NCBI GenBank assembly: GCA_039801245.1
Contig: JBDRUF010000010.1
Span: forward strand, 1 to 44,306
Length of the DNA stretch: 44,306 nt
Source: a candidate division WOR-3 bacterium
Lineage (GTDB): Bacteria; Hydrothermota; Tepidihabitantia; Tepidihabitantales; Tepidihabitantaceae
Direction of reading: 5' to 3'
In this document: piece after piece, positions 32,819-42,156 of the stretch
Numbering within the stretch: the first letter of the stretch is position 1
Layout of the letters: each line of letters starts with the position of its first letter
Notes under the pieces: generated by a model
What the model saw: only the letters and a program-made list of their open reading frames with translations
Databases searched by the model: none
What the model was told of the DNA's origin: nothing
Program-made: the position numbers and the translations under genes

Positions 32819-35800
32819 CTATACCTCTACTATTTCCGGTAAGGCGGTGAAGACAACAAATTTCTTGACAGCTCTCCCCGGGAAAAGTTCGGCGCAGGCA
32901 CGGGCATAATAAATCAACTGGGTGGCGTAGTAATGTTCCTTCAGCGCTAAAATCTCCTCCTCCTTCACCCTTAGAGTCTTGTAATCATAAATATGAACCG
33001 CATCCGGCTTGAGAATAACCCGATCGATCCTGCCGGTCCAGATAGTTTTCCCATCGTGATACATTATCGGTAGTTCCACGAAAGAGTTGGGTTGGGGTCG
33101 AACTATTTCCCAGACTGGGGATGAGACCAGCCCCTTAACAGTTCTCAGTATTTCCCCATCCAGTTTTTCAGCAATCTCTTTAGAGAAGCCCTTAATTCGG
33201 AGAAGGCGGGCTGTTTCCTCTTCCAACCGGGGGCTAAAGGGGTCAAGTTTACCGAGAGAGATTAGTTCCAGTAGCCGGTGCAGGGTTTCGCCAATGCCGA
33301 GGGCTTCATCCGAGTGTTTTTGTAGTTCGTGGGGGGTGTATTTTGTTACTGTGCGCACCTGGGGTGGTGGGGAGGGGAGTGGTGGTTCAATTCTGATTAG
33401 CGGTACAGAGGTAGGATGCTCCTCTGTTCCTCCTGACACTTCAATCTGCAGGATTTCCTGCGGCGTTGTTATGGAGAGTCCGGGAAGGTTTCTTGCAACC
33501 TCAAACCCGTGGTCAGTTCTCTTCAACCCCAAGTGATTAATCAACCATTCCAGCCTTGTTCCTTCAGGAGAGGATGTGTCCCAGACCCCGGTCAGGAAAA
33601 GGGCATCACGTGCCCTGGTGCAAGCCACATAAAACACCCTTTTTTCCTCCTCGATTACCTTTTCAAGATACTCAGCGTGGAGGGGGTGTAACCTTCTTAC
33701 CGAGCCTTCTTCAATGTATGAAAATATTACCTCCCCAAGGGCATTTTCCTCCACCACCAGTTTCTCCTTATATGTCTCCCTTTGCAGGACTCTTTCATGA
33801 AGCCCGGGATGAAATACTATCGGAAATTGGAGCCCCTTTGCCGAATGCACGGTCATAATTTGCACCGCGTTCATTTCTTCGTTAGGAATCTCGGCCTTGG
33901 GTTCATCCTTATTTGACTGTTCAAGCAAACTTTTAATTCGCAGCGGGGTCTTGCCGGCAAGTTCCTCCTCTTGGATGATGTGGATGAATTTCCTGATGTT
34001 GGCCACTCTTTGCGGTTCGCTGAAGACCTCCCACGCCTTTGTTTTGAGTAAAATATGGTCAACGAGAGAATATAAAGGTTCGTAGTTGACCTTTCTCAGG
34101 GCGTCCCCTAAGATTTTTCGTGCCCGCTCGAGCCCCTCGGACGGTTCTCGGGCGAGAGCGTCGAGGCGTTCCCATAATGTCGGTTCCTTTGTTTCGCCCT
34201 TCGTCATCCAGAGAAAAATGTCCCTTTCCGGGATATTGAACAACGGACCGCGCAGGGTGATGTAGAGCGCGGTGTCATCCGCCGGGTCAACAAGAAAGGA
34301 AACCAGGGCGGTGAGATACCTGACTTCGCTTTCTTCATAGAAGCCGGTGCCCCCAACAACCACAAATGGGATGTTTTCCTTGCGCAGAGATTTTTCCAGT
34401 GCTGGTAGTATTCCCTGGCGGCTGCGGATGAGAATGGCGATGTCTTTGTATCGGCAGGGGCGAACAATTTCTGATGCATCAAGGGATGAGTCTGAAACCT
34501 TGAAGTTGGTGGCAATAAGGGCTTTGATCGCGCGGGCGAGATTTTGGGCGTCGATTTCCCTTTTATCAGCGATACTTAAAACCTCTTGTCTCGGCTCAAG
34601 GATTATCGCTACCTTTCCCTGTTCTTTCCCAATGCGTCGGCACACAAAATGTCGGTAACGGGAGCGCCAGGGTTCCTTATTTTCAGTGGGGTTCATAAGT
34701 TGCGAAAAAAGGGCGTTGGTGAAATCAATTATTGCCGGCAGAGAGCGGTAGTTCTCTTGAAGAGTTACTGTTTCTACCTTTTCACTGCCCAGCCATTGTT
34801 CAAGTTTTTCCTTGGCTTTGAAAAATAACTCCACCCGGGCGTTGCGGAACATATAGATTGACTGCTTATCATCACCAACGATGAATATTGTCGGCGCGAC
34901 CCCCAGCTCCCTTTTTAACCCCTCTCCTGAGCGCCACTCCTCGGTGAGTTTATCAATAATCCCCCACTGGAGAAATGAGGTATCCTGAAACTCATCCACA
35001 AGGATATGGTCGGTGTGCTCGTCAAAGATATAAAGGATATTCTGCCATTCAGATTCCTCGGTCAATAGTCTCAAGGCAAGCAGTTCCATATCGTCATAAT
35101 CCACCACTCCGAGCCCCTGTTTCATCTCGTTGTAGGTCGCAAGAAAACAGTCCTGAAAAAGGTGCCACCTTTGTTTAAACAGGTTGAAATCATTCAGAAC
35201 AGCAATCAGATTGCGATAACGAACCATATCAGCTGCCCAACGGCGTTCCCTTTCAGAAAGACCCCTTATTCTCGGCGTGTTTTGCGTAGTCATAAACACA
35301 GATTGATGATCGGCGATGGTCTTAAAAATCCGCTCAATCACACCGGGATTACCTAAATCTTCTGGAAACAACTCCTGATAATTTTTAATTCTCTCAAACC
35401 CAGCCGGTTCTCTTTTTAACCGCTCAGCCAGTTCCTTAACTGAGTTTATGTCAAAACCCCTTGGTTTCGCTCTGAGGGCAACGGTTCTTTTTTCAAAAAG
35501 GTGGTCAAGAAACTTAGAAAAGTTTTTCCAGCCCTGAATGTGTTCGCGAGTTATGAGGCTGATTAAGAGTGAGCGGTAATCTGCGAGGTCGTTGTTTTCA
35601 GCGATTTTCATCAGGGCATCGTACTTTGCCTGTCGCCAGAGGTTCTTAGCGTCGGTTAAGGCAGCAGGGTTGGGATCGATATTCAAAAGGTCGGCAAAGC
35701 GTCGGACAAGTGAAAAACAGAATGAGTGAATGGTGGAGATGCGCAGGCGCAGGATATTCTCCCGCAATATGTTATAGATTTCTGGATTCCGCTTGCGGGC

Positions 35801-35977
35801 ATTGTTAAGAATTCTTTCCTTCATCTCTACTGCCGCCTTATCGGTAAAGGTTAGGGTCAGAATCCGTTCCGGTTTCACACCCGCCTCCACGAGTTCTAAG
35901 TAGCGATAGCTTAACTGTTCAGTTTTACCCGACCCCGCCGGTGCGAAGACGATTTTACTTTTTAGGGGAGGCGTCAT
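32819..35977 (-). CDS. addA: UvrD/Rep-type helicase-nuclease, AddA-like (RecB family)
   Basis: 1052 residues. The SF1A helicase is complete: Walker A at 12-19 (APAGSGKT), TLTFTDKAAVEMKERI, the DEFQDT box (ILVDEFQDTSF), VGDDKQSIYMFRNA, TVHSAKGLQFPIVF and FYVACTRARDALFLTG. The C-terminus is a RecB-type nuclease: GRIDRVI, then IYDYKTL with QLIYYARA following. AddAB complexes resect double-strand breaks for RecA-dependent repair. The ATG directly abuts the stop of the AddB-like gene. It converges with the PorX-like gene, with 12 bases between stops and no terminator visible. Confidence 0.9.
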   Translation of the reverse strand: MTPPLKSKIVFAPAGSGKTEQLSYRYLELVEAGVKPERILTLTFTDKAAVEMKERILNNARKRNPEIYNILRENILRLRISTIHSFCFSLVRRFADLLNIDPNPAALTDAKNLWRQAKYDALMKIAENNDLADYRSLLISLITREHIQGWKNFSKFLDHLFEKRTVALRAKPRGFDINSVKELAERLKREPAGFERIKNYQELFPEDLGNPGVIERIFKTIADHQSVFMTTQNTPRIRGLSERERRWAADMVRYRNLIAVLNDFNLFKQRWHLFQDCFLATYNEMKQGLGVVDYDDMELLALRLLTEESEWQNILYIFDEHTDHILVDEFQDTSFLQWGIIDKLTEEWRSGEGLKRELGVAPTIFIVGDDKQSIYMFRNARVELFFKAKEKLEQWLGSEKVETVTLQENYRSLPAIIDFTNALFSQLMNPTENKEPWRSRYRHFVCRRIGKEQGKVAIILEPRQEVLSIADKREIDAQNLARAIKALIATNFKVSDSSLDASEIVRPCRYKDIAILIRSRQGILPALEKSLRKENIPFVVVGGTGFYEESEVRYLTALVSFLVDPADDTALYITLRGPLFNIPERDIFLWMTKGETKEPTLWERLDALAREPSEGLERARKILGDALRKVNYEPLYSLVDHILLKTKAWEVFSEPQRVANIRKFIHIIQEEELAGKTPLRIKSLLEQSNKDEPKAEIPNEEMNAVQIMTVHSAKGLQFPIVFHPGLHERVLQRETYKEKLVVEENALGEVIFSYIEEGSVRRLHPLHAEYLEKVIEEEKRVFYVACTRARDALFLTGVWDTSSPEGTRLEWLINHLGLKRTDHGFEVARNLPGLSITTPQEILQIEVSGGTEEHPTSVPLIRIEPPLPSPPPQVRTVTKYTPHELQKHSDEALGIGETLHRLLELISLGKLDPFSPRLEEETARLLRIKGFSKEIAEKLDGEILRTVKGLVSSPVWEIVRPQPNSFVELPIMYHDGKTIWTGRIDRVILKPDAVHIYDYKTLRVKEEEILALKEHYYATQLIYYARACAELFPGRAVKKFVVFTALPEIVEV

Positions 35978-38806
35978 CTAATCTCCGGCATCTTTAAATG
36001 CTTCTTTCCCGCAGGTGAAGTGGAAATCGCAGTTTTCACAATTACTCAAGCTGCTGGGGGCGGCTAAAAATTTACCTTTACGGATATCGGCAACGATGTT
36101 AACCGTCCGCTCAATCGCCGCTTTGATTAACTCCTCAACCCTGGCGTTTTTATTTGCCAAGAATTTTAATCTTACGGAACGGAGGCTGTAAATACCCATA
36201 TTTTCTATCTGGAGATTTTGGAATTCCTCATCCTGAGACAGGAGATAGGCATAAAGTGGTAACTGGATGTGCGCATGGGCATTGATATCAGGAGAACCGG
36301 TTTTGTAATCGATTATACGGAGAAGGTTGTTTTTGCGGTCAATGCGGTCAATTCTGCCCAAAAGGTTAATGTCGGGTTTAATTGACCCATAGACACGTTT
36401 TTCTGTTTTTACTGGCTGAAAGCCATCGGCGCGAAGTTCCCTTTCGTATTCCACTAACTTGACAAAGAGATTTTTCAGGATGCGGTAGGTGACTTCTCTC
36501 CAAAAGGCAGGTAGAGTAATATTATTTAACTCCTGGTCAATGATTTCACCTGCGATTTTTCCAATATCCTCAACTGGAATTGGTCCCTCTTGATAGATTC
36601 TCGCCAGGATCCGGTGGGCGATAGAACCCCACATTCGGGCGTCAATTTCAAATGTCGGTTCGGGCGGTGTCTTTAGACCCAGGATATTATAGAGATAAAA
36701 TTGATAGGGACAGCGGAGGTAGCTTTCCAGCGTCGTGACATGGAATTTGGCGTTGGCTCCAAACCGCCGGTTCAACTCCTGTTTAATTTCCTCGTCACCT
36801 GAGAAATCAACCGTAAGGATGACATCTTCAAAAAGGCAATGCTTTTGGCGACCGCGATAGATTTGCTCCTCAACCTCAGAAAAAATAATCTCGCCATCGT
36901 GATACTTCACCGGTTCGGTTTCTATAAATGGTGTGCGCAAGACCGGTTTGCCGTTCCTGGATTCGTGATAGCTCAAAAAGGGGGTGTTCGGGCTGGACTC
37001 GAGGGTGCGACGGAAATGGAAACGCTGCCAGTCACGGTGCCACTCAATATCAGGCATCCCGAGTTTCTTGCGCACCGAATCGGGTAGAATTGGGTCAGGG
37101 TGGTAAGAGCCCGGCAGGTCGGTTTCGGTGAGACCAGCAAAATAAAGGTTAGTCGGATTCAGACCGAGGGTCTCTTCCATCTTCACAACCGTCACTCCCC
37201 CTCGGTCAGATTCAGGGGTTTTGATTTTTAGACCGATAAGGTAGGAGAGGGTCTTAATAAAAGAGGACCTCGAATCCTTTTGTTCACCGAATTCGGCGGC
37301 AAAGATAGCGATGGCATCGAGGATGTCGTAGAGTGACTTGCGGTCAAGGCGTAACTGCTCAAACCAGGGTTGTTCTGGGCTGATGTTTGAGCAGAACTCA
37401 GCGGTCTTGAGGAACTGCTTCAGTCTGCGTGCCTGATTACCGATCGTCCCTGCTGGTTCGAGAATTTTCTCAGTGAGACCGATTGCCTGACGGACCCGGG
37501 TCTGGAGTTCAAGAAGAAAATTCCTTTCCCAATCTTCCGGTTCAGTCTCCTCCTGGGCGAAAATCCGATTGGCGATGTTAAGCCAGTTGTCTTTTCCTTT
37601 GATGATGCCGGCGCGGCGAGAGAGGTAATTCAAGGATTGAGCGGCAAGGTTGCGTCCTCTCTCGTCTTTGTCATCAGGAAGTCTCAAAAGATAAGGGAGA
37701 TAGGGGGACGACAGGGCAGCACAGGTGGCAATCCGTTCATAGTCAGTATCAAGGGCACGGAGCAGTTCCAGGACACAAACAATCGGTGGTGAAGAGGAAA
37801 GTGTTGTCCGGGGATAAATTGTAAAGGGGATTGAATACTGGGGGAGGATGCGAGTGATGAGGGGTGCGTAATCTGATAAGCGTGGAAAGACAATATAGGT
37901 TTCCGCAAGGTTGGTATCTTCCTCGCGACTTCTAATGTTTCGGGCGATTCCGATTATTTCCTCTTCAGGGTTAGGGAACTTATAGAGCGGTGGGTTGGGA
38001 GGTTCAAAATCGACTTTAACCTCTTCAATCTCCAATCCGGGGGACTGGCTGAAGAAATTAACAAAGCGCTCACCAAGGGCATAATCCCTATCCCCCTCTT
38101 TAAAATATGTCCCCGCAAATGTCATTTCGGCATTCTCAACCAGGGCGCTCAAGAACTTTTCCTCAAGGTTGTTGGGAGCAACAAAACTGTCAAGGATAAG
38201 AATGCGGGGAGAGGGATGGTAATCGGAAATATGGTTTGCCGCCTCAAGGATAGAATCCTCATTGTCTATCGAGCCATGTTTTTCTAAGGTTGCGTTATAT
38301 AGAGTTAAGGTATACCAGGCATCCAATGCCCGGCGAAGCGGTTTCTCGTAGCCGGCTAAGGTCTCCTTAAGGACCGTAGGGATGTCCTGCTCTTTTTCTC
38401 TGGGCACATGCCTTTTGACATCAGCGACAAAGTCTCCAATTGCCCGGGCATAAGCAAGGGTTATCTTTTTACCTTTTTCTACAAACAGGTTTTTGATTAA
38501 CAGCGGTTTGAGTTCATCAGGGAAAAGCCGCTTATCTGAGGTGTAATCGCAGATTTCGCGGGCGAGTTGCCCTAAGGTGCGAAAAACGGGCGGGACAAAG
38601 GCCTTTCTGCCCCAGAGGCGGGCGAAGAGTACTTGCGTTGCGCGCAGTTTGCGCGGGCTTGGTGTGAGGTAGAGTATCTCTTGTGGTTGGGCACCTGTTG
38701 CCAGTGCCGCACGGAAAAGGAGTTCGGTACTGTTATAACAGTTAAAGGGAAAAAGGAATAGTTTACGCTTCTTGTTCAACTTTTGCCGCTTTTTTCCTTG
38801 CCTCAA
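35978..38806 (-). CDS. addB: AddB-like protein with PD-(D/E)XK nuclease and iron-sulfur cysteines
   Basis: 942 residues. The N-terminal part (from FLFPFNCYNSTELLF) follows the inactivated-helicase fold of AddB but has no Walker A motif. Residues beyond about 699 are the RecB-like nuclease: C699 in CPYQF, H-R near 732, D820, and D833/K835 in IDYKTG. Cysteines 699, 923, 926 and 932 match the 4Fe-4S cluster that staples AddB-type nucleases. It should pair with the adjacent AddA. The start is uncertain: ATG at 38806 lies inside the small basic gene upstream, while a TTG at 38779 would begin just before the conserved sequence. Either implies coupling to the small gene. Confidence 0.85.
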   Translation of the reverse strand: MRQGKKRQKLNKKRKLFLFPFNCYNSTELLFRAALATGAQPQEILYLTPSPRKLRATQVLFARLWGRKAFVPPVFRTLGQLAREICDYTSDKRLFPDELKPLLIKNLFVEKGKKITLAYARAIGDFVADVKRHVPREKEQDIPTVLKETLAGYEKPLRRALDAWYTLTLYNATLEKHGSIDNEDSILEAANHISDYHPSPRILILDSFVAPNNLEEKFLSALVENAEMTFAGTYFKEGDRDYALGERFVNFFSQSPGLEIEEVKVDFEPPNPPLYKFPNPEEEIIGIARNIRSREEDTNLAETYIVFPRLSDYAPLITRILPQYSIPFTIYPRTTLSSSPPIVCVLELLRALDTDYERIATCAALSSPYLPYLLRLPDDKDERGRNLAAQSLNYLSRRAGIIKGKDNWLNIANRIFAQEETEPEDWERNFLLELQTRVRQAIGLTEKILEPAGTIGNQARRLKQFLKTAEFCSNISPEQPWFEQLRLDRKSLYDILDAIAIFAAEFGEQKDSRSSFIKTLSYLIGLKIKTPESDRGGVTVVKMEETLGLNPTNLYFAGLTETDLPGSYHPDPILPDSVRKKLGMPDIEWHRDWQRFHFRRTLESSPNTPFLSYHESRNGKPVLRTPFIETEPVKYHDGEIIFSEVEEQIYRGRQKHCLFEDVILTVDFSGDEEIKQELNRRFGANAKFHVTTLESYLRCPYQFYLYNILGLKTPPEPTFEIDARMWGSIAHRILARIYQEGPIPVEDIGKIAGEIIDQELNNITLPAFWREVTYRILKNLFVKLVEYERELRADGFQPVKTEKRVYGSIKPDINLLGRIDRIDRKNNLLRIIDYKTGSPDINAHAHIQLPLYAYLLSQDEEFQNLQIENMGIYSLRSVRLKFLANKNARVEELIKAAIERTVNIVADIRKGKFLAAPSSLSNCENCDFHFTCGKEAFKDAGD

Positions 38807-38873
38807 GCCGGCGCCGCCTTTTCATTTCCCAGCGGTGTCGCATCCGCTTGAGTTTGGTTTTACTTCTTGCCAT
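38763..38873 (-). CDS. 36-residue strongly basic protein, function unknown
   Basis: The frame is ATG to TAA, with a Shine-Dalgarno (AAGGAG) a few bases upstream and an 11-base gap to the secreted-protein stop. The product begins MARSKTKLKRMRHRWEMKRR and continues as a lysine/arginine-rich helix ending in an acidic tail. About 16 of 36 residues are K, R or H. The composition, length and R-x-R-W-x-x-K-R-R-R-R core recall very small ribosomal proteins such as eL41 or the actinobacterial bS22 type, but I cannot assign a family. It overlaps the 5' end of the AddB-like gene, so it may also act as a translational leader. Confidence 0.6.
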   Translation of the reverse strand: MARSKTKLKRMRHRWEMKRRRRLEARKKAAKVEQEA

Positions 38874-38884
38874 AGCGCTCCTTT

Positions 38885-40270
38885 TTATCTGACAATCACA
38901 ACCTTTGCTACGCAGTTTTTATACCGAATCAGATACACCCCGCTATTACTTTCTAATTTGATTAGGCCCAGTTTTGTGCCATTGACAGAGTAAAGTTCGC
39001 TCTCAGGGTCGGTGAAAACTGGAATGCAGGTATTTTCCCCGCCTCTTATGATAGTGGGTAACAAGTGTGTTTGATAGCGACTGTTTCCCTTTTCCGTAAT
39101 GCCGGCAAAGGGTGCGCTGTGGATGCAGTAAAGTTCGGTGTCAGCAGGAGTTTCAATAATTGCCAAGACATGACCGCAATGGCTGGTGTCAATGGTAATT
39201 GCGCCACCGGTGGTATGTGAATCCGCCCGAATTGGCGAATTGTACCACCGTCCGGTACAGTTGGAGCAGTGATAGAGCTGTTCAGCAATGATGTTGCCGT
39301 TGATGAGTTGCCAGGTAATGTGGATATTGGTGTCATCCATACAAAACCCCTGCATCTGGGCACTGGCATCAGCGGTAATTCGCTGATAAGGGTCCCAGTT
39401 GGTTGAGTTGGGCGGGCGATGGAGATAATGGGTGCGGAATGGCATACCCCAGCCGTCATTGCCGCTGGCGACCAAAAAGAGTTCCTCACCCGCATAAGCG
39501 GCAAGCGCGGAAATATAATCGTAATTGTTGGCGGTGATAAGAACTTCATAGGACCAGTTGGTGTCCCCAGGGGCAGAGTTTTCTGCATGGTGAATGTGGT
39601 AATCAGGATAGTTGCCCCCGCGATAGGTGATATGGGCAATACCAGATGGCGAGACCGCAAGATGGGGCATTGCACCGGTACCAAAATCACCAAGTTGGCT
39701 CTGGCGGAGGATTGAGGTTTCCCAGATGCCATCGCGTTCCCTTGCATAACCGATGCGATATGCCACCCCTGGTTCCCTTGTCACCCAGGCGATATGGACA
39801 GATGAGTCCTTCTCCAGGGCGATTGTCGGTGTCCAGTCCTGGACTGTGTCCTTGGTTAGCCGAATTACCTGCCAGGCACCAGGGCAAAGCTTTTTTGCAT
39901 AGCAGAGTTCAGCACTGTCGGCAAAATTCTGGATAAAGGCGATATGGGCAACACCGGTGGTCTTTCCCGCTGTCAGGGCAATATGAACGGCAACCATTTC
40001 GGCAATGGTCTCAGGAACCGACCAGTTTGAATCTGGTGGTTTGCAGGAGTAAAGCAGATAGTTTGGTCCAGCACCAAGCCTTTCTACCCAGGCGGCATGG
40101 AGCGTCCCGGTGTTGTCACAGGCGAGGGATTGCATTGAGACGGTCTTGCGCGCACGGGTGTGGGTGAGTGTATCCATCCCGGTGGTGATCCAGGCGCCAA
40201 ATAGCGGCAGGGGAGACGCAAGGGTAATAAAAAATGTCAACCCATTAATCGGTAACCTTGAAAACCTCAT
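38885..40270 (-). CDS. Secreted repeat protein (BNR/Asp-box-like) with a T9SS-like C-terminal domain
   Basis: 461 residues if started at the ATG at 40270 (in-frame ATGs at 40273 and 40279 would add 1 or 3). The signal peptide MRFSRLPINGLTFFITLASP is followed by recurrent strands of the form 'HIAW/HITY': LHAAWVERL, VAHIAFIQN, VHIAWVTRE, AHITYRGGN, IHITWQLIN. They are spaced about 45-65 residues apart and suggest a sialidase-type propeller without visible catalytic residues. The tail (ELYSVNGTKLGLIKLESNSGVYLIRY, ending in VVIVR) resembles the C-terminal sorting domain of T9SS cargo. The start codon lies inside the end of the preceding EF-like gene (26-bp overlap). It is surprising to find such a gene in an operon with asnS and addAB. 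Confidence 0.7.
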   Translation of the reverse strand: MRFSRLPINGLTFFITLASPLPLFGAWITTGMDTLTHTRARKTVSMQSLACDNTGTLHAAWVERLGAGPNYLLYSCKPPDSNWSVPETIAEMVAVHIALTAGKTTGVAHIAFIQNFADSAELCYAKKLCPGAWQVIRLTKDTVQDWTPTIALEKDSSVHIAWVTREPGVAYRIGYARERDGIWETSILRQSQLGDFGTGAMPHLAVSPSGIAHITYRGGNYPDYHIHHAENSAPGDTNWSYEVLITANNYDYISALAAYAGEELFLVASGNDGWGMPFRTHYLHRPPNSTNWDPYQRITADASAQMQGFCMDDTNIHITWQLINGNIIAEQLYHCSNCTGRWYNSPIRADSHTTGGAITIDTSHCGHVLAIIETPADTELYCIHSAPFAGITEKGNSRYQTHLLPTIIRGGENTCIPVFTDPESELYSVNGTKLGLIKLESNSGVYLIRYKNCVAKVVIVR

Positions 40271-40502
40271 CATGTTCATGCACCCGGCAAGATACCTTCA
40301 TCCCTGCCTCCTGTCCGATTTCTATCCGCTGAACCGGCTGGTGCTCTATCTGCAGGGATTCAACAACCTGGGTGTGGTCGGTGGTGTGGCCCTTGATGTG
40401 AATTTTGTCGCCAACCGCAATTGCTCCATCAGTAGCCTTGACAACCGCCACACCAATCTTCCCGAAGTAATGGGTGATGATGCCAACCTTTGTTTCGGGC
40501 AT
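40245..40502 (-). CDS. Small translation-factor-like protein (EF-Tu domain 2 fold)
   Basis: 85 residues: VGIITHYFGKIGVAVVKATD, then AVGDKIHIKGHTTD, QVVESLQIEH and GMKVSCRVHEHDEVFKV. This is the conserved pattern of stand-alone proteins annotated as 'translation elongation factor-like', which correspond to the beta-barrel domain 2 of EF-Tu/IF2-type GTPases without a GTPase domain. Their job is not established. The start is firm: a full Shine-Dalgarno (AAGGAGGT) lies a few bases upstream. It follows asnS by 12 bases, and its end overlaps the start of the secreted-protein gene. Confidence 0.85.
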   Translation of the reverse strand: MPETKVGIITHYFGKIGVAVVKATDGAIAVGDKIHIKGHTTDHTQVVESLQIEHQPVQRIEIGQEAGMKVSCRVHEHDEVFKVTD

Positions 40503-40514
40503 TTTGACCTCCTT

Positions 40515-41804
40515 TTAAGGATAGACCTTTTCTAAGAGCCGGGGAAAAGGGATTGTTTCCCGGACATGCCTTAAGCCGCAAATCCAAGCAACGGTGCGCT
40601 CCAGACCCAGACCAAAACCGGAATGGGGAAAGGACCCGAACCGGCGCAAATCAAGATACCATTGATATGCCTCTTTTGGCAGTTTGAACTCCTCAAGCCT
40701 TTTTTCCAGTTCCTTTAGGTCATCCTCCCGCTGGCCGCCACCGATAATCTCGCCATAGCCCTCAGGCGCCAGCATATCAACACCTAAGGCAAGTTCGGAA
40801 TTCTCCGGTGCCCGCTTCATATAAAAAGCCTTGATTTTTGCCGGAAAGCGGTGAATCATCACCGGTCTATCAAATGACTGGCTTATAACTGTCTCCTCAT
40901 CGCCGCCAAAGTCATCCCCGAACTCTATCTTGACATTGGCTTTTTTGAGGACCTCAAGCGCCTCAGCATAGGTGATTCTCGGAAAAGGCTTTTTCACCGC
41001 CTCAAGTTTTTTGATGTCTCGCTCAAGGGTGTTGAGTTCCTTTTGCCTTTTCTCTAATACCCTGGTGATGAGTGCGCAAATCATATCCTCCATCAAGTCC
41101 ATGGTTGCGTTCAGGTCGTAGAAGGCCATCTCCGGCTCAAGCATCCAGAACTCGGTCAGATGGCGTCTGGTCTTTGACTTCTCTGCCCGAAATGTCGGAC
41201 CAAAACAGTAGGTCTTGCGCACCGCGGCACAGAGCGCCTCATTGTAGAGCTGACCGGACTGGGTAAGGTAGACCTGTTCACCATAGTAGTCAACCGGGAA
41301 TAGGGTGGTTGTGCCTTCAACCGAGGCGGGGGTGAGGATGGGCGTGTCGCAGCAGAGAAAGCCTTTATCATCAAGGTAGTCGCGCAGACTTTTGATGATT
41401 TCCGCGCGGATGCGCAGAATCGCATGCTGGCGCCTTGAACGCAGCCAGAGGTGGCGGTGTTCCATCAGAAATTCTATCCCGTGCTCCTTTGGTGAGATGG
41501 GATAAGGGGCAGAGATGGCAATCGGCTTCAGGTCGGTGGCGGAAAGTTCATAACCGCCAGGAGCGCGCCTGTCCTCCCGGACAACCCCCTTCACCTCAAC
41601 ACAGGACTCCTGCGGAATGGAGTCGGCAAGTTCAAACGCCTTTTGTGATACCTCTCCGTTAAGAAAGACGCACTGGATGATGCCGGTCCCATCGCGCAAA
41701 AGCAGGAAGTGAATCTTGCCTGAGGAGCGCTTGTTATAGACCCAGCCGGTCAGGGTCACCTCTTTGCCTGTCTGCGTGCCGATTTTATCAATAGTGATAT
41801 CCAC
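40515..41804 (-). CDS. asnS: Asparaginyl-tRNA synthetase
   Basis: 429 residues, the normal AsnRS length. It charges tRNA-Asn with asparagine. The N-terminal OB-fold anticodon domain (VTLTGWVYNKRSSGKIHFLLLRDG) is followed by the class IIb catalytic core. Motif 2 is FRAEKSKTRRHLTEFWMLEPE. The C-terminal part has GGGQREDD, and motif 3 is GFGLGLERTVAWICGL, followed by RETIPFPR, typical of AsnRS. The presence of AsnRS implies direct tRNA-Asn charging. The start is GTG, six bases after a -10 box and without a Shine-Dalgarno. It heads the minus-strand operon that may extend to addA. Confidence 0.96.
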   Translation of the reverse strand: MDITIDKIGTQTGKEVTLTGWVYNKRSSGKIHFLLLRDGTGIIQCVFLNGEVSQKAFELADSIPQESCVEVKGVVREDRRAPGGYELSATDLKPIAISAPYPISPKEHGIEFLMEHRHLWLRSRRQHAILRIRAEIIKSLRDYLDDKGFLCCDTPILTPASVEGTTTLFPVDYYGEQVYLTQSGQLYNEALCAAVRKTYCFGPTFRAEKSKTRRHLTEFWMLEPEMAFYDLNATMDLMEDMICALITRVLEKRQKELNTLERDIKKLEAVKKPFPRITYAEALEVLKKANVKIEFGDDFGGDEETVISQSFDRPVMIHRFPAKIKAFYMKRAPENSELALGVDMLAPEGYGEIIGGGQREDDLKELEKRLEEFKLPKEAYQWYLDLRRFGSFPHSGFGLGLERTVAWICGLRHVRETIPFPRLLEKVYP

Positions 41805-41810
41805 GATTTG

Positions 41811-41838
41811 ATTTTAAGGGTGCAACCGAAAAAGTCAA
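41811..41838 (-). promoter_or_regulatory. Promoter of asnS, leaderless type
   Basis: On the minus strand, TTGACT (41838-41833), 16 nt, TAAAAT (41816-41811), then six bases to the GTG at 41804. No T-box or other leader can fit. Confidence 0.7.
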
Positions 41839-42103
41839 GCGGTTAAGACCGTCTGGCAAAAACCCGTTCAACTCCCAAAAGACGGGAGACCGAAGACGGA
41901 AGACCGGATTAATTCCAACGCATCTTTCACCTTTGATTTTCCCCTGCACATTTCCAACATCTTGACAAACAACCCCATAACCCTTACCCCAAAGGGGGCT
42001 TCCCCGGGGGTGGTGGAGGGGACGGGCATCAAATTTCCATCGTCTTAAAAGTCAAATACTTAGCTAATCGGTAAATGCGAAAATTTATGACTTATGGAGT
42101 AGG
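41839..42103. other. Intergenic region with no gene seen
   Basis: This is most of the 352-bp gap between the divergent asnS and lipoprotein genes. It contains the heptamer array at 41880-41907 and GC-rich patches near 41990-42030 (CCAAAGGGGG, TTCCCCGGGGG). These patches do not make a clean stem followed by a T-run. I see no open frame or RNA structure I can name. Confidence 0.5.
41880..41907 (+). repeat. Heptamer tandem array (AGACCGA family), intergenic
   Basis: Four in-phase units: AGACGGG, AGACCGA, AGACGGA, AGACCGG. The same unit occurs inside the ligase gene at 4616-4636. Confidence 0.7.
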
Positions 42104-42130
42104 TTGACAGGCGTCTGATAAAAGTATAAT
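42104..42130 (+). promoter_or_regulatory. Promoter of the lipoprotein gene
   Basis: TTGACA (42104-42109) and TATAAT (42125-42130), with a 15-nt spacer that is one base shorter than the others. An AGAGG-type ribosome binding site lies before the ATG at 42157. Confidence 0.55.
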
Positions 42131-42156
42131 TATAGGCAAATAGAGGTAAGAGGAAA

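Noticed and set aside
39046-39747. 233-codon minus-strand open frame
   Set aside because: Shadow of the secreted BNR-like gene in another frame; no signal peptide, no ribosome binding site and low-complexity composition.
42030-42085. Possible third copy of the ~110-bp element (GCTAAG-like sequence near 42060)
   Set aside because: Only a short block matches; the flanking conserved blocks are absent.
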